A program made the position numbers and the translations under genes. Below, piece by piece: positions 55,413 to 64,000 of a DNA stretch of 64,000 bases (its first letter is position 1; each line of letters opens with the position of its first letter). This DNA is from Ciona savignyi (taxonomy: Eukaryota; Chordata; Ascidiacea; Phlebobranchia; Cionidae), in assembly GCA_000149265.1 (NCBI GenBank), contig CH003025.1:433949-497948 (forward strand), written 5' to 3'. The notes beneath the pieces were generated by a model, which saw only the letters and a program-made list of their open reading frames with translations, was not told where the DNA came from and ran no database searches.

Positions 55413-58192
55413 TTTAAAAATGGACGTTTGTATTACATTATTACCTCTATGAAACCATGACATTATAGCCTAAAATGCATTACATTATGAATAATATTAG
55501 TATTCTCCAGAAAAATTGATTTTATGGTTTAAAAACCTCAAAGCTTTTCAAATTGCAAATTTTGCAACGTCATTGTGACCACTGCACATTATGGTATTTT
55601 TCGGATTGTTCATTCTGTTATCTCCTCATGACATCATTGACACTTAATGCAAATGTATTCGACATATACGTCATTATTTGCTTCTATAAAAAAGGTTTTA
55701 TTGACGAGTCCAGTATCGGTTCGAAAATAATCCCGTTAAAAAATGAAACAATTAGCCTTGTTTTTTTATTTGTTACCGGGCCAAGTTTTGAAAACACGAT
55801 GCCCTAATACCTATTTGTATATGATTCGTTCTATGTCTTGGTCGCGTTATCCATTTGGCTACACGAACGCACGATTGCCTATGTGTAACCACGGTCGTTG
55901 TGCTAGTTTTACCTACATAAAACACCCAAATTATAACGTTACAGCCCTCGAGGCTGTAATGTAAAAGGAGTGACGTATATACAAACCACCTTGCTTTTAT
56001 GATCATCTTCTTGTGGGCGTTATTTACCAATTTTAAATTACTTGTTTTTACATACTATCGGCGGTGGCCCTGCTGGGCTTTAACAGACTGCCGTTCAATA
56101 ATAATCAGAAACTCAAATTTACCCTTTTGCCACTTATTCCTTTATAATAATATAGTAAGAGAAAAAACGCAGGACAGTTATCGTATCAAAAATTGTAAAA
56201 TTATCCCGCGAATACATAAAGGGATGTTACGACCAAAATAATCGTCGGATTATAACACCCACCGCTAGGTTGCCGGAGGAATTTTAGTGTGGTGTATATG
56301 TTAGTGACCCCCATTCAGTTATAGTAGAATCCATCTATCTACTTGAGAAAACTGAGTTAGAGGTTTTTCCAAATGTTTAGTTGCTATTTCCTATTGGACC
56401 AAGGGCGTGTACTTTAAACTACGGTTCAAACCATTAAGGAAAAATTAAATCGATTTTTTTCTTAGCTTTATGGTGCATAGCGATTTTATTCTTCTTTTCG
56501 AGTATTTCCAGTTTCTCAGTAGTTATTTCAAAACATCGCATGGTTAACTTCCATTTTGCCTGGCTTGATATAATAATCTGAAAATAATCATTTGATTCCT
56601 TCCTCCCAGCCGCTTCCCGTGCAATATACTTGATTGCTCATATTTGAAATTAGCCTAACCGCCTTTTTACTTCTTTCCCGTTTTATGGTGCATTGCGATT
56701 CCATTACAATGACATGGTAGCATATTTAAGTTTAACGCATTAACCGAACACAAATGCGTAGTGAAAATGCAGATGGCGGAGCAAACACGATAAACCTCGA
56801 TGCATTCATACTCTTCTTAAAAACCATGTAGGCTATGCTGACAGAAATATTTTACCCATCGCAATACAGTCCAACATACGGTAAAGCATTAGCTAATGTA
56901 AAAAGACTATATCCGAATCTCGCATTGCCATAGATAGACTGTAATTGAACTTATAATACAACTTTACATAAAGGAATTTATTACGACGCACGCGATCTCA
57001 AATCTATAAATGCGGGTTAGTTTGCAAACGAACAGAAAAGAAACAACACAAATAGGAGGCTAAACTCACAACAACCATTGCAGGAATAATGTTTAGGCGT
57101 TATGAGAAATCAACCTTTGTGCTGTTGAAACCAGATTAAGATCTTTTTAAATAAAATTGAACAGCCATGTAATCGTAACCAAACCACAATGCTCAACCTT
57201 TTGAGTTTGTTTTCGTCAGCTGGAATTACTGTGTTTTTTGTAACAGCTCGACTAAAAAAAGTTTTGCTGTTATTATTTTTGCCCGTGCATTGCATGAAGT
57301 TTTATTAATATAAACACAACCGCCCAGCCACCCGTAAGTTACGATTCCTTAATCTTTTGGGGTAATTCATGCTGTCACATACTTATTTAGTTACTTTGGT
57401 TTTATATTTTTGCATTAATGTATCTTTCTTTATAACATACTTTTGATAAGTTTCTTAAATACGATTTTTGTTGTTTTCACTATATGGAGAGAACATCAAA
57501 TGACTTGTGGCCAAACAATGGATGAGGTTGTTTCTTTTTATATCCGCTTTTTCTTTACAGCATTGTGTTTTGGTTACTCTTACGAATGCGTACAGTAAAA
57601 GGGCAGCGGTTACATGTGAAGTTGATACACTCTTTCCGATAGGGTCTGAGATAAAAACCCTTGAATAAAACGATAATCGCGCGATTTAGGAAAATTACAC
57701 AAAACACGAAACAGGCCAATTTTATTGTTCTTTATAAGTATTTCCAGTTTCTCAGCAGTTATTTTAAAGCAAGGCATGGTCATGAAGTTCCATTTTGCCT
57801 GGCTTGCTATAATAATTAGGAAATAATCATTTGATTCCTTCCTCCCAGACACTTTATATATAACCATGCATTATACTTGACTGCGCATGTTTGAAGTAAC
57901 CAGCTTTCGAGATCGCAGTATCTAAGCTTAGCCTCGTCCCACATTGTTTAAACAATCCTACTTATCGGACCCCTGGGTTTCCAGATTAATGCAGATGGGT
58001 GTAAAGTTAGAACAAATTCAAGTGTCGTTTTAATTAGGTGTCTAACTCGTATAAAGTTCAGGAAAATCTTGTGAATGAAACACTGAGCACTTACTAATCA
58101 ATTTTTATCCTTACTTGCGTTATGCATGTCGATTGATCTTCACCTTGTTTTAAAAACGATTGTATCTACAGCAGGCATAAGCTCGGAACAAA
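55413..58192. other. Intergenic in the second unit
   Basis: Paralogous to 33434-39101 but without the elements at 34736-35722, 36032-36904 and 37965-38854, so it serves as the pre-insertion reference. A minus-strand tRNA-like fragment lies at about 55785-55905 (CGTGTAGCCAAATGGATAAC). No gene is supported. Confidence 0.55.
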
Positions 58193-58653
58193 ATGAAGGC
58201 TATACTATTTGTGGTGCTACTTTTCTGCGCTCATTTTGAGGTCGCTTTTGGGTGTAAGTTTGCATTTGACTGACTAAAAGCTTTTTTTATTAAATAATTA
58301 ACATTATACATTGCAGTTGGATTTCAATGCAATGCACCAGAGTTCTACTGTGTAGATGGAATGCTGAAGCCTGGTTACAAAGGAACCTGCTATAACCCTC
58401 AGATGTATTGTTATTGTAAGTTTTTATATAATAGCGCACATAGTTTACTGAAAAATCTTTTTGGCCGTTGTCTGCAACATCCTTAAGAATAATCTGCACA
58501 TTTTGGTCCCTCATAATAGCTAATCTCTCTGAGACTGTTGAATGAAAATGCGAACTTGTGTTGCTGAGTTAATCGCATAACGCCGTATAATTGTACAATG
58601 TTGTTTTGTCATATTATTTCAATATTTTAATTTCTTCAGGGGTTGCGTTTTGA
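58193..58653 (+). CDS. Z2: small secreted cysteine-containing peptide
   Basis: Exons are 58193-58253, 58317-58415 and 58640-58653, with the same lengths and phases as Z1 and 57 residues. The only change seen in the protein is L15F within the signal peptide; the mature peptide, including all four cysteines, is unchanged while flanking DNA differs more. That is consistent with purifying selection on a real gene. A SINE sits in the 3' exon region at 58828. Confidence 0.6.
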
Positions 58654-58827
58654 AAAGCTTAGCAAGATGAAGCAACAGCTGCATCAGGATTTAAATAAAC
58701 AAACCCAAAAGAGTTCTTGTCGTCGTTACGCCACAATACGTCAGTGTTACAGCAAGAACAGGCATAGCAAAATATGTTACCTAAATCTGTCGCTGACCTA
58801 TGCTACTGCATTTAAAGTACGCTAATT

Positions 58828-59130
58828 AGGATAGGATAGGATAGGATAATCATCTTTATCCCCGTGAATGGGAAAACCAAGGGGGTTAACACACGGGCAA
58901 TCGTCAGATCACCTCGCGCCCATCGTCGGGTTACCGGAGCTTCTGCAGTGTGTTGTGTATGATAGAAACGTTCCTTCAATTTGGTAGAACCCATTTATCC
59001 GCTGGGTTTAGGCAATGTCCGTAAAGTGCCTTGCCCAAGGACACAACCGACTAGCTAGCGACCAGTTTCGCACCTGCAACCTTTCGATTGAAAGGCGACG
59101 CACTTAACCGTTAGACCGCAACGGGCCGGA
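58828..59130 (-). mobile_element. SINE inserted downstream of Z2, target duplication CTAATT
   Basis: This 303-bp minus-strand copy of the main SINE is flanked by CTAATT at 58822-58827 and 59131-59136. The first unit has the empty site ACGCTAATTATAGC near 39730. The tail AGGATAGGATAGGATAATCA is long and clean, so the insertion is young. It lies in what is probably the 3'UTR of Z2. Confidence 0.9.
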
Positions 59131-59136
59131 CTAATT

Positions 59137-62100
59137 ATAGCATGATACAGCTCGAAATCAGCAAATATAAAGCGTCCAATATTTAATTTATCTAAGTATG
59201 TCTCCCTTTGTAAACGGCACACTTTTTACCCAAAAATTAGAGTTTGCACCACAAAAATAATCAATACACATTTTCATGTTCTGTAAAATACAGACAAAAC
59301 AAAGTCCTGCCTATGTTCCGTAAAAACTCTACAAATGCCTAAAAGCTGTTGTGCGCCACTTTATTCTTGTGCCGAGGAAGGGTACACCTCAAATTAAATT
59401 CTTTCTGCATAGAGGTCCAATTAAAATAGAATGTTTTGTTTTTACCGGCCTTAGTTTTAAAATAATAATGGGTTCGTTTCTAAGTCTGTTTTTGTTGCGT
59501 AAGTATATGTATTGATTACGTTAACCATTCGGACACACGACCGTACTGGAATATTGCTGTTCGAAGTTGTTACACGTTTCGACTGACCAGATAGCCGATT
59601 GGTGGCGCTAACGAGTCACACATGGCGCTAACCACTCACACTCTTTTTCTTTACGGGCATAATTATGTCCATATGTATATCCGCAAAGAAGACAAGATAG
59701 TTCCTAAATTCGGGAGTCTAGCTAAAACTGTTTTGTCCAATCGGGTTGCCAGATCTGTTGCAGTATGAGCTATATTTGTTATTACTTCGATGCGATTTCC
59801 TTAGAGATTAACACGTTAGGTGTAGGTCCACGAATAATACTATGGTTTTTTAATGCGTACATAAATGGAACTACATACATAAGTTAAAAACAAACATTGT
59901 TATGACACGAAGGCTACATCAGGGCAAACGATGGTGCAATAGAAAATATGCCGGAAACCATATTGGGTATTAATTTGAAATTCGACTTGCCGTCAAACGA
60001 CAGGGCCAGGGTTTGATGAGTATGAACATTTCCGGATGCTGAAAAATCACAAACGCTGCTGTAAGGTAAGTTATCGTACTGGTGCATCGTTCTAAATGGA
60101 ATGATTTGCCTGGCATATCCATAGTTTACCTACAAGGCTATATACGCAAGGCCAAACCTATCTAATCGAAAGGTTTTTTGACCAAACTAGCTGATGGCTT
60201 AAAATATTTTTTACAGCCGACTGTGTTAAACTGTAAACTGGAAAAAACATCTTAATCATATACAACGCGTATCGTAATAATTCATGTAACATGACGGCTA
60301 TAAGTTATTTACCCATGTAATATTGTTGCGTTCCAAATAACTGGCATAAACGAGGATATTCTGTCCAGAATATCCTGCGATCAATAGGACAGAAGGTAAT
60401 TTAAATACGCCTTGTTGGGGAAATCTGAACTCCGTATCCTACTCAGCGATGTACAATCAATCATTTTTAAATTCTCACATTGGAAATAGTAAGCAACATA
60501 GTTTTATTAAAAGTTTTGCTTTAAAAAACAAAGTACCGTTTTAAATCTATGGCGACTTAACCACCCAGTAAACCTCTGCTCAACCTATTAAATAATTAAG
60601 TTTATTCCCGAAGGTAGACTTGAGTTAGCTTTACCGTCATGTTGCCGAAGGTATTGCATTCTTTGTTTTTTTATAAATGACAGATAAATCTAGGATAACC
60701 GTCCGACGGTCAGCTCAAATAGTGGGAGATAACACCGAACAATGGATTTTTAACAAGTAAAACGAATAATGTATGCCATTGTATGGGGTTGCACACTAGG
60801 CTCATATCTCCAATTAACGTTGTATTGGTGTAACGTACATCTACTGTATTTTTTTGTGAGAAAACAATAAATGCAGCAACTTCCGCATGCTTTCGTGGCG
60901 CCCCAGCAAAGTCTCGCGGCTCCCCAGGCGGGCGCCGCTGCGCCAAGTTTGGGAACCGCTGGGCTAGTGTATACAAAACCACCTTGCTTGCATGTTTAGT
61001 TCCATGGGAACGTTTCCGTTTTTAAATTATTTGTTTTAGCTGATGTTCTTTGCTGGGCCAGGACACTTTACCATTTTTACAGACTGTTATGGTCTTAGGC
61101 TTTAAACAGACTATACCGTTCAATAATAATCAGAAAATGGTAAATTAACCTTTCTCCGCTTTATTTCTTTATAATAATATAGTAAGAGATTCATCCCATG
61201 AATGAAAAAAGCAGGAGAGTTATCGCATCGAAATTTTTTAAATTATCCCGCGAATGCGTAAAGGGGTGTTACGACCAGATTAATCGTCAGATTACCTCAT
61301 ACCTATACCGCTGGGTTACCGGAGGAGTTTAGTGTGCTGTATATGTTAGTATCCTTTATTCAGTTTCGACTGACGTTATACGTTTGGCGTGGATCAGGAA
61401 CAAATTTGTTAGAAGTAAAGTAATAGTTGTTAGTCCGCTGTGTATACTATACGTTCAAGCTATTCCTAAAAAATGGAGGATTTACACAACAAATTTGTTC
61501 CTTATATTTGCGATGCTAACAAAGCAGTTAAATTCTAACTCGTTAAAAGTTGGGATGATTTAAAAAACGAAGACAGCTTTTTCATTCCAGTTACATCAAA
61601 ATATTTGGTGAAAAGAAACAAATCTTCTTTCTTCGTATATACCCTACACTTCCAGTAAATTACACATAGACACACAACTTTTATATGAAAAAAATTTTCC
61701 CATTCACGGAAATAAACATGAATATCCTATCCTATTCGCCGATAAAACGGATTTTAGAACATTGCAAACGAACGAGACATTGCAAACCGCATGCATGCGT
61801 GTTACAATATTTACAGGAAATTAATCAGGTGTTCTATATCGTATTCTGTCTATTCGACGCGTTACGTCATAACTCATACGATTATCAGAAGAACACTGTC
61901 ACTACATCACATCGGCAAAAGACGGAGAATAAACAGGGAGATTGACAATTCAGATTTCTGTTGGTTACAAATAAAAAAACTGTTCGCAGAAAACGGGGGT
62001 AGGTTAAATGAGGTGCCCACAAGTTATATTTTCAAACTTAAGCAAAATTAGATTCATTCTAGGCTAGCGTATACAGAATCAACTTAGGTTACAGCATTTA

Positions 62101-62838
62101 TAGCAGTGCTTCTCAAATGGTGCGCCACAGCAGTTAGCTTGGTGCGCCCCACTTGCATTTCTTAAATTGACGACAGAGTGTGCATATATTATAAACCACT
62201 AATTGGTTAGTGTCTAGCTCGTTCTTTTTCATTGTAACGTTAGATCTATATTTACTTTCGAAAAGCAAGAGAGCTAAAAAAACAGTAATTTCGTTATGTG
62301 GAAAATTCGGTGATGAAATTATTTAAATAAACATTTTAATTCCCATATTTTTCCTAAATTTTATTTAACATATTGTTTTGACTCCCCGTGCAAAGTGCGC
62401 CCGTTCGTTTCTTAATTGGTCTCGGGTGAGCCACGAGGTCAAAATAATATTCTGCGTTACAAAGCTTTAGGTTTAGGTACAACATGATTTATGTTTATGT
62501 ATTGATAATTTTATTATCCCTCACAATTCACGTAAAGGGTTCATTTTTACGCCAATAATGCTTACGGATCAGATTTACGGGAAAATAGATTTTTACAGTT
62601 ACAATGCCCGTTAAACTTATGAACTATGAATTCATTACAGCATGCATGCTGCCTTTAACTTTCCACGTACATTTTTACAACAGTGTGTAAGCAGAAAAAA
62701 GCGGGAAGTTACATGACGTGTTCAGTTAGATATCAAACTTAAATGAAATAAGTTTTATTCTAAGTTAGCGTTTACAGATTTAACATATATAGGTAGACAA
62801 TTTGTAACTTTAAGTATTCTGTTTAAGAAAAGAAAAAC
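59137..62838. other. Intergenic and 5' flank of X4
   Basis: Paralogous to 39740-43383 of the first unit and, from about 60560, to the X1 block. A SINE tail remnant lies at 61694-61733, and one end of an hAT-type element near 60895-60965. No gene is supported. Confidence 0.5.
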
Positions 62839-64000
62839 ATGATTTTCGTTTTCGTGTTGATGAATATTATTTTCTCGGCTATAAAAGCTTTTACAAGTAA
62901 GTTCGATAAGATATGTCTAAATACGGTAAATCAAGTCATTTTCATTTTTATAGATTAGTATTATTTTTTGATTATTTAATCGAATTATTCTGCAGTTGGA
63001 AGAGAGACTATTAAAGGATCAACCGACGTATTCTTATCATCCCACACACTGAAATCAAACATCAAAATCGAATACGACTCGTGCTTGTCTTTTCTGCCTT
63101 ACCACATCAAAGCTACCGCTCGACCCTACAGCCCGACTGGTCCAGAAACTTTCAAGGCCACTGTTGTAAAGATTAACTACTACCACTTCATACTTCAGTT
63201 GGAACGCATAGATCGCGACTCGGGTTGGAGAGGGGCTTTAAAAATCGACTGGGAGCTTTTTACTGTATCAGGTATGCGAGATCTCCAAATCTTCATATTT
63301 CACATTAGTTTTGTTCGTGTTATGTGTTAACTGCTGTTTAAGATATATGAATTATTTTAATATTTTGTGATATGTTAAATAAAAACATATAGAAAATCCA
63401 TGTCCGAAATGTACATACAAACAGTATAATGTGAAAAGTCGCTGGTTGACACTGATGAAGATAATCGGTATATATAGGACTACCTGTAAAATCCACCGAA
63501 ATATATAGTTCCGGATGTTTAAAAAACTGTAAGAATTGGTGTATACATAAATTTGGTCACTGCTTGANNNNNNNNNNNNNNNNNNNNNNNNNNNNNNNNN
63601 NNNNNNNNNNNNNNNNNNNNNNNNNNNNNNNNNNNNNNNNNNNNNNNNNNNNNNNNNNNNNNNNNNNTCGGTGGTTGGAGCCGGTAAACTTAAAATACAT
63701 TTATGCGCGACACCACCATTGTTAATCGTTTGCCATTCAGTATTATACCCCGAAATTCGTAAACAATATATGTAACGTGTTAGGCGACTTTCGTAACCAC
63801 ATGTTGTGATTTTGAATTGCAAAATAATATACATACAAAATGTCAGTATTGTGTCACACTGGCCAGTGTAATCTGACCACCATCAGTTTACTTGTTTTTT
63901 TTCCTAACAGATTACATCACAGTAACTGCCACTCTTCAATATAGCGTCGACTTTGATTGGAATGTACAATTCTCTTCGAACAATTCCAAAGTATCTCATG
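62839..64000 (+). CDS. X4: secreted lectin-like protein, cut by the window end
   Basis: Exon 1 is 62839-62896 (58 bases, one codon longer than in X1, signal peptide ending FSAIKAFT), exon 2 is 62996-63271 (276 bases) and exon 3 starts at 63911 after TTTTCCTAACAG and runs out of the window. Exon 2 has CLSFLPYH, ATARPYSPTG and LERIDRDSGW...IDWELFTVSG. Intron 2 contains a 100-N gap at 63568-63667 but no sign of the LTR element. Confidence 0.8.
63568..63667. other. Assembly gap (100 N) in intron 2 of X4
   Basis: Unknown length. The flanks are homologous to intron 2 of X1 and X3. Confidence 0.99.

Overview
The window reads as animal nuclear DNA from a compact, AT-rich genome, most likely an ascidian of the Ciona type. 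This is an inference from short introns (often 60-450 bp), tRNA-derived SINEs, small hAT-type elements and, above all, an LTR retrotransposon of the Gmr1/Cigr group, which is known from deuterostomes including Ciona. It is not a prokaryotic or plasmid sequence. Three 100-base runs of N (27360-27459, 52393-52492, 63568-63667) are assembly gaps.

Left part (1-9 kb): a possible C-terminal gene end at the left edge, a repeat-rich intergenic stretch with SINEs, then two convergent genes. These are a single-exon TM2-domain protein (TM2D3/almondex type, 4950-5618, +) and an eight-exon PLP enzyme of the D-cysteine desulfhydrase/ACC deaminase family (5770-7646, -) that carries an apparent one-base frameshift.

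The rest is a cluster of duplicated secreted-protein genes. Family X (four copies: X1 11677-13474 +, X2 15199-16950 -, X3 43384-50288 +, X4 62839-window end +) has a signal peptide, a beta-rich module and a C-terminal concanavalin A/LamG-like domain, 365 aa in three exons. Family Y (Y1 19296-20649 -, Y2 22341-23545 +, Y3 27460-28061 + cut by a gap, Y4 51848-52134 + exon fragment) has a signal peptide, a WSC-like cysteine module and a C-terminal copy of the same beta module found in X, 219 aa in four exons. The shared module sits on exons that begin in phase 1, so exon shuffling between the families is plausible. X1/X2 are tail to tail and Y1/Y2 head to head. From about 27.5 kb to the right edge there are two direct tandem copies of a unit of about 19 kb: Y - truncated desulfhydrase - small secreted peptide Z - X.

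Comparing the two units gives empty sites for several mobile elements: an intact 5.1-kb Gmr1-type retrotransposon with identical-looking LTRs in intron 2 of X3 (44033-49129), three related non-autonomous hAT elements, a TA-flanked inverted-repeat element, and a SINE beside Z2. Between the Y2 and Y3 blocks lies a homogeneous 157-bp satellite array (24853-27359, 16 units seen) that runs into the first gap.

How the genes work together is not known. The X and Y proteins look like secreted, lectin-like effectors or recognition proteins, and the local duplication, inversion and mosaic divergence resemble a fast-evolving family. That functional reading is inference.
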